A stretch of DNA of 64,000 nt from Aliagarivorans marinus DSM 23064 (GCF_000429485.1 NZ_AUBY01000008.1:186001-250000), one strand, 5' to 3'. Counted from the stretch's first letter, positions 28,826 to 36,581 are shown. Program-made: numbers and translations. The notes: generated by a model not told the origin, from the sequence alone.

Positions 28826-29191
28826 CTATTCAGTAATCAAGCTGCTGTGGGCGACCAGCACTTGCCAACGCCCGTTGCGCTCAACCCAAACGCGAGAGAA
28901 GCCAAAGCGCCCATTGGCTTGCTCGCCATCAAACATACCGCTTATCTGCGCGGTCACCACCACCACGGCGGCCTGCTGGATGGGACTGATCTGCATCGCT
29001 TCCAGCTCGATATTGTGGAATAGAAACAGCCGCTCGCGATGAAAATCCAGCTCTTGCAACTTATCCATGCGTTGCCCGAGGTGGTTGGTAAACACCAAGT
29101 CATCGGCCAACAGCTCGCTAAGTTCGGTGGTATCGGAGTAGAGCATGGCCAAACGTAAACGCTCTTCAAGCGTCTCTATCAACGGGATCAT
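28826..29191 (-). CDS. NTF2-like (SnoaL/DUF4440-type) protein
   Basis: A 121-aa protein with the cone-shaped NTF2-like fold pattern: an N-terminal helix pair (IETLEERLRLAMLYSDTTELSELLADDLVFTN, residues about 5-36, described by position), then strands ending GFSRVWVERNGRWQVLVAHSS, the typical final strand of DUF4440 proteins. The frame extends to 29239, but the ATG at 29189-29191 starts right at the domain and is the better choice. No catalytic residues can be assigned. Members range from enzymes to binding proteins. Confidence 0.75.
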   Translation of the reverse strand: MIPLIETLEERLRLAMLYSDTTELSELLADDLVFTNHLGQRMDKLQELDFHRERLFLFHNIELEAMQISPIQQAAVVVVTAQISGMFDGEQANGRFGFSRVWVERNGRWQVLVAHSSLITE

Positions 29192-29424
29192 CAACTCACA
29201 CCTTCTGTGGGCAAAGAGATGACTGCTGGCCAACAACACAACTGATACCTAGCAGCCACTGATAGTTATCATATTAATATGCGCAGCTAGGCGCTACCAC
29301 TGAAAGTTTGCCATTCTGCCGCATCCACCACTGGGTTGCCCCAGAGGCAGTCCGTTCGGCAAAACAGTCGACACCAGCGCCGCGGGTGGTAAAATTGCCC
29401 GCCTCACTTCCAGACGAGCCTGTC

Positions 29425-30249
29425 ATGCTAAGTTATCAACACGAATATCACGCCGGAAACCACGCCGATGTCCTAAAACACTGGCTGCTTATCGAGTGCG
29501 TTCAGCACCTGCAGAAAAAAGATAAGCCCTTTGATTACATCGACACCCATGCCGGCGCTGGCTTGTATGACCTGAACTCCAAGGAAGCGCGCAAAACCGG
29601 CGAGAGCGATCACGGCGTAAACAAGTTCGACCTAGCAGAGCAACCCGGCCTGGAAGCCTACCACCAACTGGTCAGTGAGCACTTAGGCCAGCAGCGCTAC
29701 CCCGGCTCGCCGATGCTAGTGAAACAGCAACTACGCCAAGGCGACCGCGCCTGGCTATTTGAGATGCACCCGCAAACCATCACCAAGCTGGAGCAAAGCT
29801 GCGCCAAGCGCCGCTCGTGTATGGTCCACAAAGAAGATGGCTTTAAAGGCCTGCTGCGCCTGCTGCCCACCCCAAGCCGTCGCCCACTGGTACTGATTGA
29901 CCCCTCTTATGAGATCAAGTCCGACTACCAAACCGTGGTCAAGGTGATGTCGCAAGCCTACAAAAAGACCCCGCAAGCGATGCTGCTGCTGTGGTACCCC
30001 ATGGTGCATCGCGCCACCATCGACCAACTGGAGCGCGATATTCAGGACAGCAATATGCGTGATGTACACCTGTTTGAGCTAGCAGTGGATGAAGACCATC
30101 AACAAGGCATGACCGCATCCGGCATCATTGCGGTAAACCCGCCGTGGACCTTAGCTGAGCGCTTCAATCAGGTGATGCCTGCCGTATCAGAGCAGCTGGC
30201 AGTGGATGCTGTATCGCGCTGCCGTTATGAGCGATTGATTGCTGAATAA
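29425..30249 (+). CDS. rlmJ: 23S rRNA (adenine(2030)-N6)-methyltransferase
   Basis: SAM-dependent methyltransferase modifying A2030 of 23S rRNA before ribosome assembly. The 274-aa product starts MLSYQHEYHAGNHADVLKHW, essentially the E. coli RlmJ N-terminus with its Tyr/His residues. FDYIDTHAGAGLYDL is the SAM-binding motif I. Motif IV reads LIDPSYEIKSDY where E. coli has DPPYE. MTASGIIAVNPPW near the C-terminus is conserved. The open frame begins at 29308, but the ATG at 29425 matches the family start. Probably a standalone gene. Confidence 0.93.
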   Translation: MLSYQHEYHAGNHADVLKHWLLIECVQHLQKKDKPFDYIDTHAGAGLYDLNSKEARKTGESDHGVNKFDLAEQPGLEAYHQLVSEHLGQQRYPGSPMLVKQQLRQGDRAWLFEMHPQTITKLEQSCAKRRSCMVHKEDGFKGLLRLLPTPSRRPLVLIDPSYEIKSDYQTVVKVMSQAYKKTPQAMLLLWYPMVHRATIDQLERDIQDSNMRDVHLFELAVDEDHQQGMTASGIIAVNPPWTLAERFNQVMPAVSEQLAVDAVSRCRYERLIAE

Positions 30250-30255
30250 ACGCCT

Positions 30256-30278
30256 TTGGCGGAGCACTACTCCGCCAA
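30256..30278. terminator. Hairpin between rlmJ and HNH gene
   Basis: TTGGCGGAG–CACTA–CTCCGCCAA, a 9-bp perfect stem starting 7 nt after the rlmJ stop and covering the last four codons of the convergent HNH gene. There is little T tract on either side. Confidence 0.5.
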
Positions 30279-31055
30279 CGCCAAAGCGTCACTACAGGCT
30301 TGAAGCATTCTTGAGATAATACGCCGCTCTGCAGGCACATACTCGAGCTGGTACTTGCTCACAATGCCGTCGAACAAGCTTAGGTACTCACAGCGATACT
30401 CATGTGCCGGCGGCATCCACTCATCCGGGCCTTTGTCGCCCTTTTGGCGATTCAACGAGGCGGAGACCGGTAGCAGGTTGTCCCAATCGTTGGCAAATTC
30501 AGCCTTTTGCTCGCGGCTCCAGCGCCAGGCGCCGCGCCCGTGGGCCCAGCTCAGTGGCACGATATGATCAATATCGATATCACTGGCCGCATAGAACTTC
30601 TCCCCTGAATACACGCCCTGCCATTTTCCGCCATCAACCACACACTCGCGCTCGTCCCGATAGCTGACCGGCTTAACCGACATGGCCACCAAAAGCTCGG
30701 CGCGGGTATTGCGGCAATCACCGTTGCGGTCCAGCCAATGGGGGTAATCACGGCGATTATAAGGCGTGCTGTAGAGCCGCCCTTCCTGCTCTGCTTCAGC
30801 GATAGCTTGAGCGGGGGCGGCGGCATTCTTCGGCAACCTACCACCGCTTTGTAAGCAGGCCGCTAAGCTGTCAAAGTCGGTGAAATTCTTGGTTCGCTGA
30901 TAGCTCGGGGAGCTTTGCTCGTGGCAGATCCCGGAACGGCTAAGCTTTACCGGGGAAGCGTGAGCTGAAGGAAATAAAACTGGAGAAAAGGAAACTGAAT
31001 AAGCGGAGACAATCAGTAGCAGGGGGAGAGCAATAGTCTTAAAACGCGGTAACAC
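30267..31055 (-). CDS. Secreted HNH endonuclease (DUF1524-type)
   Basis: A 262-aa exported nuclease. Signal peptide about 1-33 (ALPLLLIVSAYSVSF...SAHA). The nuclease core has YNRRDYPHWLDRNGDCRNTRAELL, described as residues about 99-122, then the catalytic DIDHIVPLSWAHGRGAW, and the metal-binding Asn-rich FANDWDNLLPVSASLNRQKGDKG, giving the His-Asn-His/Asn set of HNH endonucleases. These proteins hydrolyse extracellular DNA, sometimes for nutrient uptake or defence. It is convergent with rlmJ and distinct from EndA (endonuclease I). Confidence 0.85.
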   Translation of the reverse strand: MLPRFKTIALPLLLIVSAYSVSFSPVLFPSAHASPVKLSRSGICHEQSSPSYQRTKNFTDFDSLAACLQSGGRLPKNAAAPAQAIAEAEQEGRLYSTPYNRRDYPHWLDRNGDCRNTRAELLVAMSVKPVSYRDERECVVDGGKWQGVYSGEKFYAASDIDIDHIVPLSWAHGRGAWRWSREQKAEFANDWDNLLPVSASLNRQKGDKGPDEWMPPAHEYRCEYLSLFDGIVSKYQLEYVPAERRIISRMLQACSDALALAE

Positions 31056-31188
31056 ACTAACATCACAAGCAAAAATCGATTGGGGCCATTACAGCATATA
31101 AGCCCCCGAATGAGAACGGCGACAAGCTTTCATCATCAACCTGCCACCATCAACAACACCGCGACGCTAGCGGACCAAGGTAGATGAG

Positions 31189-31995
31189 CTAGCGGGCAAA
31201 GATAGGCGAGTTCACCGGTGACACCATCACCGCTGGCTGGCTAAACATCAGCAGGCCCATTGCCCCAAGCAGCAGCGCAAAACTCAGAGTAAGCGTTAAA
31301 AACAGGTAGCGGGCAAACGCAGAGTCGCTACCCATATACCGGCGCAGCACACTACCACCGAAGCGGGCAAATAGCGCGAGGAAGGCCACCGGCTTCAAGG
31401 AAAACGCTTGGCCTCCTTCGACAACCAAGCTAGATGTCTTCTTCACCTTAAGGCTTGGCGCACTGCTTTTAAACGCCTTCAGGCCATTCCAGGCAATACG
31501 CACCGCCAGCAAACTCATTAGCGCATAGCTGATGCGAATAAGATGTTGCGACTGCTCCGTCATCTCGGTGGTGCTGCTGGCCAGCACTAGCATACAAACC
31601 GTTACCATCGTAATAGCAACTGCGGCTTGCATCAGCGAAGCCGCCAGCGATAGGCCAACCGTTGTGGCCAACTTGGTGGGATGGGTGGCGAGATAGCCGG
31701 AGATGATCACCTTGCCATGGCCCGGTCCAATGGCATGCATAACCCCGTAAACGTAGCTGGCGGTGGCCGCATAGTAGGCGGTCTTCCAAGGATGCAAATG
31801 CACTTGGCTAAACAACTGGCTGATTTCGCGGTTGAGCTGCATCTGCAGTAGCTTCGACAGGAACAGCAGCTGCGGGAAGTAATGCCAAAGCGCTGCACAC
31901 AATGCGGCAAACACCAGCATAGACACAGCGAGCCCCCGCCACGCTTTGGGGGCACGCAAACGCGCAAACTTCAGGTTGGAATCAGAGTAAATCAC
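31189..31995 (-). CDS. NicO-family nickel/cobalt-type transporter, apparently shortened
   Basis: A 268-aa membrane protein of the NicO/RcnA superfamily. The diagnostic first motif YGVMHAIGPGHGKVIISGY is present, followed by helices SLAASLMQAAVAITMVTV and LIRISYALMSLLAVRIAW. The usual His-rich loop and the second conserved motif (RPCSGA-type, with one or two helices) are not visible: after the fourth helix comes a short basic stretch and one last helix (YLFLTLTLSFALLLGAMGLL). Relatives are about 330-360 aa, so about 70-90 residues seem lost and function is doubtful. I chose the GTG at 31993-31995, with GGTGAGG upstream, overlapping the DUF1007 stop by 14 nt. An ATG frame extends to 32052. Confidence 0.7.
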   Translation of the reverse strand: MIYSDSNLKFARLRAPKAWRGLAVSMLVFAALCAALWHYFPQLLFLSKLLQMQLNREISQLFSQVHLHPWKTAYYAATASYVYGVMHAIGPGHGKVIISGYLATHPTKLATTVGLSLAASLMQAAVAITMVTVCMLVLASSTTEMTEQSQHLIRISYALMSLLAVRIAWNGLKAFKSSAPSLKVKKTSSLVVEGGQAFSLKPVAFLALFARFGGSVLRRYMGSDSAFARYLFLTLTLSFALLLGAMGLLMFSQPAVMVSPVNSPIFAR

Positions 31996-32275
31996 AGCGA
32001 ACCTCACCGTGCTGGGTAAACATCTCTCCCAGACTGTCGTCGGGGTCGGCATCGGCAGGCAGTGACAAGGCGTAGTTTATCAGCTCTTGGCTGGGTGTTG
32101 GCTCGATGATATCCACCTCGCACAGCCCTTGTAGCTCAATCGACAGCTCCAAGTCCATCTCCCCCCGCCAGCTCATATCGATAAAGTAGCTGGGATCATA
32201 GACACGCAGTGAAAGGCTCTGCTCCGACAACGATACCGGCTCAGCCAGCGGCAGATAGAAGCTAAAGCTGACCAC
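31982..32275 (-). pseudogene. DUF1007-family periplasmic protein, 5' half deleted
   Basis: Only the C-terminal ~97 residues of a DUF1007 protein remain: SFYLPLAEPVSLSEQSLSLR, VYDPSYFIDMSW, and the final DSLGEMFTQHGEVRCDLL. Full-length members are about 200-220 aa with a Sec signal peptide and a PHVWID-type N-terminal part, all absent here. No start codon with a ribosome-binding site exists at the beginning of the remnant; the frame runs directly out of the truncated permease gene around 32270-32285. DUF1007 genes typically pair with NicO transporters, as here. A non-functional remnant is the best reading. Confidence 0.75.
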
Positions 32276-32555
32276 CCGCCCCTGCCAGTAAGGCCACCAG
32301 CAGACCCGCAGCTAGCCCGCCAAGTGTCATGGTGACCGCTGATAAGCCATACAGCAAGTAGGCCAAGGCCGCTCCGGGCAAAATCGCATGGGCCATCGCG
32401 TCGCCGGTCAGGCTCATTCGCCGTAGCATCAAAAACACCCCAACCGGCGCAGCACCAAGCGATAGCACCACGCAGCCAAACAGCGCCCGGCGCATAAACT
32501 GGAACTCAACGAATGGGTCGAATAGCAAGGAGAAAAGGTCAAACAACTCAGGCAT
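32262..32555 (-). pseudogene. ABC-type metal permease (ZnuB-like), 3' two-thirds deleted
   Basis: A 97-aa remnant of an ABC-3 family (ZnuB/MntB-type) inner-membrane permease. The N-terminal part is typical: FMRRALFGCVVLSLGAAPVGVFLMLRRMSLTGDAMAHAILPG (residues about 19-60), then two helices ending LLVALLAGAGGQL and a stop. Functional permeases are about 260-290 aa with 7-9 helices; this has about three. The ATG overlaps the ATPase stop by 8 nt, the normal coupling. The break coincides with the truncated start of the DUF1007 gene, so one deletion removed both ends. Without another permease the ATPase would have no partner. Confidence 0.8.
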
Positions 32556-33303
32556 AACGACTGGCAGGCTCTTCTTCGGTGGGCACAAGCTTGAGGTGAC
32601 TCGAGGTTTCTCCCCACACTTTAGCGATGTTCTCGGCCACCAGCACCTCACGACTCGGCCCCAAGGCAATGGCTTCACCGCTTAGCAATAAACAACGCTC
32701 AAAGTGGCTGCGGACGATCTCTAAATCATGGATGGCAGCGACCACCGTGCAGCCTCGGCGCTGCAGGCTAGCGAGCTCATCGAGCAATAGGCTAACGGTG
32801 GCCTCATCGACTCCATTAAAGGGCTCATCGAGCAATAACAACTTAGACTGCTGAAGCATGGTTCGGGCAAACAATACCCGTTGGAACTGACCGCCAGAGA
32901 GTTGGTCGAGCATACTATCGGCCAGATCGGCGATGTTGAGTTTCTCCAGCACCGCATTCACTTGCAGCCGATGCGAGCGGCGGAAGCCTCGCCAAAGGCC
33001 AAGCTGGTTCCACAGGCCAGTGCTGACAAATTGGCGAACATTCACCGGGAAACTGCGGTCGACCTTGCTGGCTTGTGGCAGGTAGGCGATATCACGCCTC
33101 GGGTTTAGCGAGTAGTCGAGCTGGCCCGTCAGCGGCTTCATCGTGCCCCGCAGCACATTAAGCAGAGTCGACTTACCCGCCCCGTTAGGCCCAACCAGAG
33201 CAAGACTCTCGCCCTTGGTAAGCGCAAAGCTCACTTGGCTGAGTATCGGCTGGGCCGGATCGTAACCCAATGCCAACTCGGTGACAGCGGCAACCTTAGC
33301 CAT
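32548..33303 (-). CDS. Metal ABC transporter ATP-binding protein (ZnuC-like)
   Basis: A 251-aa cytoplasmic ATPase of the COG1121 zinc/manganese importer group. Walker A GPNGAGKST (residues 38-46), Q-loop IAYLPQASKVDRSFPVNV, signature LSGGQFQRVLFAR, Walker B LLLLDEPFNGVD, and switch His in AAIHDLE are all intact. The domain begins at MAKVAAVTELALGYD, so I chose the ATG at 33301-33303; the longer frame to 33432 lacks support. This ATG overlaps the TAA of an upstream 31-codon gene (TAATG). Its 3' end overlaps the permease remnant. Zinc is favoured as substrate because of the Zur-like operator upstream. Confidence 0.9.
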   Translation of the reverse strand: MAKVAAVTELALGYDPAQPILSQVSFALTKGESLALVGPNGAGKSTLLNVLRGTMKPLTGQLDYSLNPRRDIAYLPQASKVDRSFPVNVRQFVSTGLWNQLGLWRGFRRSHRLQVNAVLEKLNIADLADSMLDQLSGGQFQRVLFARTMLQQSKLLLLDEPFNGVDEATVSLLLDELASLQRRGCTVVAAIHDLEIVRSHFERCLLLSGEAIALGPSREVLVAENIAKVWGETSSHLKLVPTEEEPASRYA

Positions 33304-33398
33304 TACTGCAGCACCTCGTTTGCGCAAAACAGCAGCAGCGCGGCAATCCCAAGCAATACCAAACAGCGGCCACCCAAGCCCAAATAGTAAAATGCCAT
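33303..33398 (-). CDS. 31-residue membrane peptide leading the metal ABC operon
   Basis: ATG at 33396-33398 preceded by GGGAG (4 nt spacing) opens a 31-codon frame, N-terminus MAFYYLGLGGRCLVLLGI and ending CANEVLQ. One hydrophobic helix spans residues 5-26, so a single-span inner-membrane peptide is expected. Its TAA stop shares a base with the ATG of the ATPase gene (TAATG), a classic translational-coupling arrangement. It could be a small regulatory subunit of the transporter or simply a coupling leader peptide. I do not recognise a family. Confidence 0.6.
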   Translation of the reverse strand: MAFYYLGLGGRCLVLLGIAALLLFCANEVLQ

Positions 33399-33413
33399 GC
33401 CGCTCCCTTAAGC

Positions 33414-33432
33414 AAATGTTATAACGTATCAT
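33414..33432 (-). promoter_or_regulatory. Zur-like operator of the metal ABC operon
   Basis: In gene direction it reads ATGATACGTTATAACATTT, 16 nt upstream of the 31-codon gene. It matches the site at 34952-34970 at 16 of 19 positions and resembles gammaproteobacterial Zur boxes with ATGTTAT/ATAACAT cores. An overlapping dyad AACGTATC/GATACGTT (33423-33445) is also present. Confidence 0.55.
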
Positions 33433-33529
33433 AAAACGATACGTTCAAAGTGAAAAAACATCAAGCTAAAGTAAATGATTCCTATTATCACTTAATGAGA
33501 TTTTATTCTTTGCAACCGCGCGCGTTTAA

Positions 33530-34864
33530 CTAACGAGCAAAACGCAAGCGCATTGCCTCTGGTCGCGCACCTACAGTTTGCCCATCAAATACTTGCTGGC
33601 CATTCACCCAAGTTGATTCGATACGCGCGCCAAAGGTCACGCCATCAAATGGCGACCAGCCACAGTGATAGAGGCTGTTCTCGTGGGTAACGCTGGTTGA
33701 GGACTCGCAATCAACCAGCACTAAATCGGCAAAAAACCCTTCGCGGAGAAAGCCACGCTCGGCCACCGCATAACGCAGTGCCGGGTTGTGCGAGACTTTC
33801 TCAATCACTTGCGGCAGGCTCATACGCCCCTGCTTTACATGCTCCAGCAAGCTGAGTAAGGCATGTTGCACCAGCGGCAAACCAGCCGGCGCCTTGTCAT
33901 AATCCACCTGCTTTTCATCCCAGGTATGCGGCGCGTGATCAGTGGCGATAATATCGATTTGATTGCTGTGTAATGCCTTAATCAAGGCATCCCGATCGCT
34001 GGGGTACTTCACCGCAGGGTTGCACTTAATCAGATTGCCCCGATCGGTGTAGTCTTGATTGCTAAACCACAGATGATGCACACAGGCTTCAGCGGTGATG
34101 TGCTTGCCCGCAATGGGGCCGGCGCTGAACAAGCTCAGCTCCTTCTCAGTGGTAATGTGCAGCACGTGCAACTGGCTGCCATGGCGCTTGGCTAAGTCAA
34201 CCGCATAGGATGAGGAGGCATAACAGGCTTCGGCGTCGCGCAAACGAGGGTGATCGTCGATGGTGAAGATACTCTTTTGCTTGAGTAACTCCGCGCGATT
34301 GCGAGCAATGACAGGTCCGCTTTCGCAATGGGTGACAATCAATACTGGCGACTCTCGGAAGATATCATCCAGCGCCTGCGGCGCTTCCACCAACAGATCG
34401 CCCGTCGATGCCCCCATAAACACCTTCACGCCGCAGTGCTTGGTGGGGTCGAGTCGCTTGATCTGTTCGAGGTTGTCTTCGGTGGCCCCTAAGTAGAAGC
34501 CATAGTTGCCGTAGGCGCAGTTCGCAGCAATCACGTACTTTGCTTCCAGCGCTTCGATGGTGGTAGTGGCAGGGCTCACATTGGGCATCTCCATAAAGCT
34601 GGTGATACCGCCTGCGACGGCTGCGCGCGATTCGCTGGCGATATTGCCCTTGTGGGTGAGCCCCGGCTCACGAAAGTGCACTTGATCGTCAATCATACCG
34701 GGAAGCAGGTAACGGCCACCGCCTTCAACTACCGTGTCATTGGCTTGCGGCGTAATCTCGCGCTCAATGCGCTCGATTCGTTGGCCACTAATCCGAAGAT
34801 CTCCCTCGCTGATCTTACCTTCGTTCACGATTCGGACGTTCTTAATCACGGTAGCCGCAGCCAT
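33530..34864 (-). CDS. Dihydroorotase, class I-like, with Gln in place of first metal His
   Basis: A 444-aa amidohydrolase converting carbamoyl-aspartate and dihydroorotate in pyrimidine synthesis. Family motifs: FREPGLTHKGNIASESRAAV, FMEMPNVSPAT, GVKVFMGASTGD (Lys147, the expected carboxylated Lys), THCES (His179), VLHITTEKE (His236) and catalytic Asp309 in ATDHAPHTWDEK. The usual HxH after the first strand reads DDQVHF (Gln61, His63), a variant found in a subgroup of dihydroorotases, so the metal site may hold fewer zinc ions. The gene carries a Zur-like operator upstream, which suggests a PyrC2-type backup made under zinc starvation. Catalytic competence is not proven. Confidence 0.85.
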   Translation of the reverse strand: MAAATVIKNVRIVNEGKISEGDLRISGQRIERIEREITPQANDTVVEGGGRYLLPGMIDDQVHFREPGLTHKGNIASESRAAVAGGITSFMEMPNVSPATTTIEALEAKYVIAANCAYGNYGFYLGATEDNLEQIKRLDPTKHCGVKVFMGASTGDLLVEAPQALDDIFRESPVLIVTHCESGPVIARNRAELLKQKSIFTIDDHPRLRDAEACYASSSYAVDLAKRHGSQLHVLHITTEKELSLFSAGPIAGKHITAEACVHHLWFSNQDYTDRGNLIKCNPAVKYPSDRDALIKALHSNQIDIIATDHAPHTWDEKQVDYDKAPAGLPLVQHALLSLLEHVKQGRMSLPQVIEKVSHNPALRYAVAERGFLREGFFADLVLVDCESSTSVTHENSLYHCGWSPFDGVTFGARIESTWVNGQQVFDGQTVGARPEAMRLRFAR

Positions 34865-35198
34865 ATACCTGTTCTCCTGTATGCAATCTAGCCAGCTGTA
34901 TTGAGTGCCATTCGCTTGTCATAGAACTGGCAAACCTAAGATGAATAAACAATATGTTACAACATATCATTTATGTCTCTTATGCTAACCCGTTACGTGT
35001 TGGATGTGCAGGGTAAAACCACGCATCTTTCAAGCTTGTCAGCAACCCGGTCGGCGTTGGGAGAAAGTGTTGTATGGAGAAAATTGATAGAGGGAAGAGA
35101 GTTGCTACCTACGTCGCAGAAGCAGCCGCAGCAGGAGCCGCATAAGGCGCAACACCAGGCAAGATGCCGGCGGGCGAGTGCCACACCGGCCGGTTTTA
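34865..35198. other. Intergenic region upstream of the dihydroorotase gene, 334 nt
   Basis: Holds the Zur-like operator (34952-34970) and the dihydroorotase promoter. The part next to the zinc-finger gene is a low-complexity GC-rich stretch (35110-35180) reading Ala-rich or Cys-rich by frame. No supported gene. Confidence 0.6.
34952..34970 (-). promoter_or_regulatory. Zur-like operator of the dihydroorotase gene
   Basis: ATATGTT–AC–AACATAT dyad followed by CAT, about 88 nt upstream of the start codon. It shares 16 of 19 bases with the site in front of the metal ABC operon 1.5 kb away. Confidence 0.55.
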
Positions 35199-35756
35199 CT
35201 ATCGCTCTGCTGAGTAGGGATCTTCAGCAAGGATGTAGGCGCGCAAGTCAGCGCGTTGTGGTTGGCTCTCCAGCCAGGCTCTGATTGCTTTAACCTTGGC
35301 GTAGGTCTCGTCACCAAACTTATCGTTATAGATATCACTGAAGCTTTGCTTAGCGCTCTGCTCTTTAATCTGATTCTGCCACTGCTTGGTTACCAGCGCG
35401 TTTAGCGAACCGGCCAGGCCTTCAGATTTGAGCAGCTCCCATTCGCCACTGTCCAACCAGATACCGCCTACGGCAGCGCTGTAGTCAACGCGGTGTTCGT
35501 TGGTGGATGAGATACGGAATTTGCGCATGATGGCGCCAGATACCGGACAAATCAGCGCTTTTTTGGTGTCGGAGGCCTCATCTGACTCAAAGGCAATGTT
35601 CTCAGCAAACACGTAATCGGCATTACGCTCTTTCCAGGCCACGAAGTCCTCGATAAGGATCCAGTTGCCGCCACAGTGTGTACACGTATGGGCTCTGAAC
35701 TGGCCCTCAATAAAACAAGGCGTCAAGTCTCCTTGCTTACAGCTAGTGCACTTCAT
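35199..35756 (-). CDS. zf-TFIIB zinc-ribbon protein
   Basis: A 185-aa cytosolic protein. The N-terminus is a TFIIB-type zinc ribbon: CTSC (Cys3, Cys6) and CTHCGGNWI (Cys25, Cys28). A second copy (about residues 70-110, CPVSGAIMRKF to GGIWLDSGEWELL) keeps the fold signature but has lost most Cys. The C-terminal 70 residues are helical and charged. Members of this family have no assigned role. It lies upstream of the dihydroorotase on the same strand, but the 334-nt gap and operator argue for separate transcription. Confidence 0.85.
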   Translation of the reverse strand: MKCTSCKQGDLTPCFIEGQFRAHTCTHCGGNWILIEDFVAWKERNADYVFAENIAFESDEASDTKKALICPVSGAIMRKFRISSTNEHRVDYSAAVGGIWLDSGEWELLKSEGLAGSLNALVTKQWQNQIKEQSAKQSFSDIYNDKFGDETYAKVKAIRAWLESQPQRADLRAYILAEDPYSAER

Positions 35757-35973
35757 ACTACCCTCTCCAACTCGTTAAAAATTCTTATTCATGCGTTTGG
35801 CGAGCGCTTAGCGATTATGCTGAAGCGGGCCATCTTCGCGATACGCGCCAAGATTAACACTATCGATTTTTCTTATCTATCAGACGCTTAAAAGGTATAT
35901 ATTTTGATGAGAATAGTGATATTTTAGTGATGCCAAGCACAACCTAAACCAGCCAGATGCCAACCTTCAAGCC

Positions 35974-36450
35974 TTACTCCAAGGGAAGCGTTTGCTGGCT
36001 CTTTATCTCTTTCACCGAGATGCTGGAGTGAAGCGCGCTCACCCCTTTTACCCGACGCAACTGGTGAATGCGGTCGTAGTACTCATCCAGATCCCGGGCG
36101 ATGACCTGAACGATATAATCCGCCCCACCAGCAGTGCAATGGCACATCGGTATCCACTCAGTAGCTGCCACAAAGGCTTCAAATGCATCGGTGCTCTCTA
36201 CCTCGTGGCTACTCAAGGTCACCTGGGTAAAGCCCACCATGGTAAAGCCCAGCTTCTTGCGATTGAGCACCGCAGAGTACTCACTGATATAGCCCTCTTC
36301 TTCCAGGCGCTTCCAGCGGCGCCAGCAGGGTGTTTCGCTCAGATTTACCTTCTCAGAAAGCTTGCTGTTACTAATTCGCCCTTCAGCTTGGATATGTTTG
36401 AGCATGGCAATATCGGTATCATCCAACTTCGCTTGAGTATTTTCCTTCAT
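35974..36450 (-). CDS. Lrp/AsnC-family transcriptional regulator
   Basis: A 158-aa feast/famine regulator. N-terminal HTH (LDDTDIAMLKHIQAEGRISNSKLSEKV over residues 9-35, then LSETPCWRRWKRLEEEG) and a C-terminal RAM/AsnC ligand domain from about residue 70 (GFTQVTLSSHEVE to VKGVSALHSSISVKEIK). It is divergent from a LysE-type exporter with a 131-nt gap, the classic arrangement for control of an amino-acid exporter (compare LysG/LysE or Lrp-controlled exporters). The effector is probably an amino acid; this is inference. Confidence 0.92.
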   Translation of the reverse strand: MKENTQAKLDDTDIAMLKHIQAEGRISNSKLSEKVNLSETPCWRRWKRLEEEGYISEYSAVLNRKKLGFTMVGFTQVTLSSHEVESTDAFEAFVAATEWIPMCHCTAGGADYIVQVIARDLDEYYDRIHQLRRVKGVSALHSSISVKEIKSQQTLPLE

Positions 36451-36581
36451 ATACAGCTCTATATTTAAAAGATTCCTTCCTCATAAGGTCTAATCATAAT
36501 GCAAAAGGCAACGTTCTTTCAGGGGATTTGCATAGACTATCCAGATTAACTCTATAAATGGTTTGCTTAGGGAAGAACGCT

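Noticed and set aside
33304-33432. N-terminal extension of the metal ABC ATPase
   Set aside because: The extension is the out-of-frame reading of the 31-codon membrane peptide and the operator; the domain starts at 33303.
34993-35184. Cys-rich minus-strand frame (CCALCGSCCGCFCDVG)
   Set aside because: No ribosome-binding site; the Cys pattern comes from a GC-rich low-complexity stretch that reads Ala-rich in another frame.
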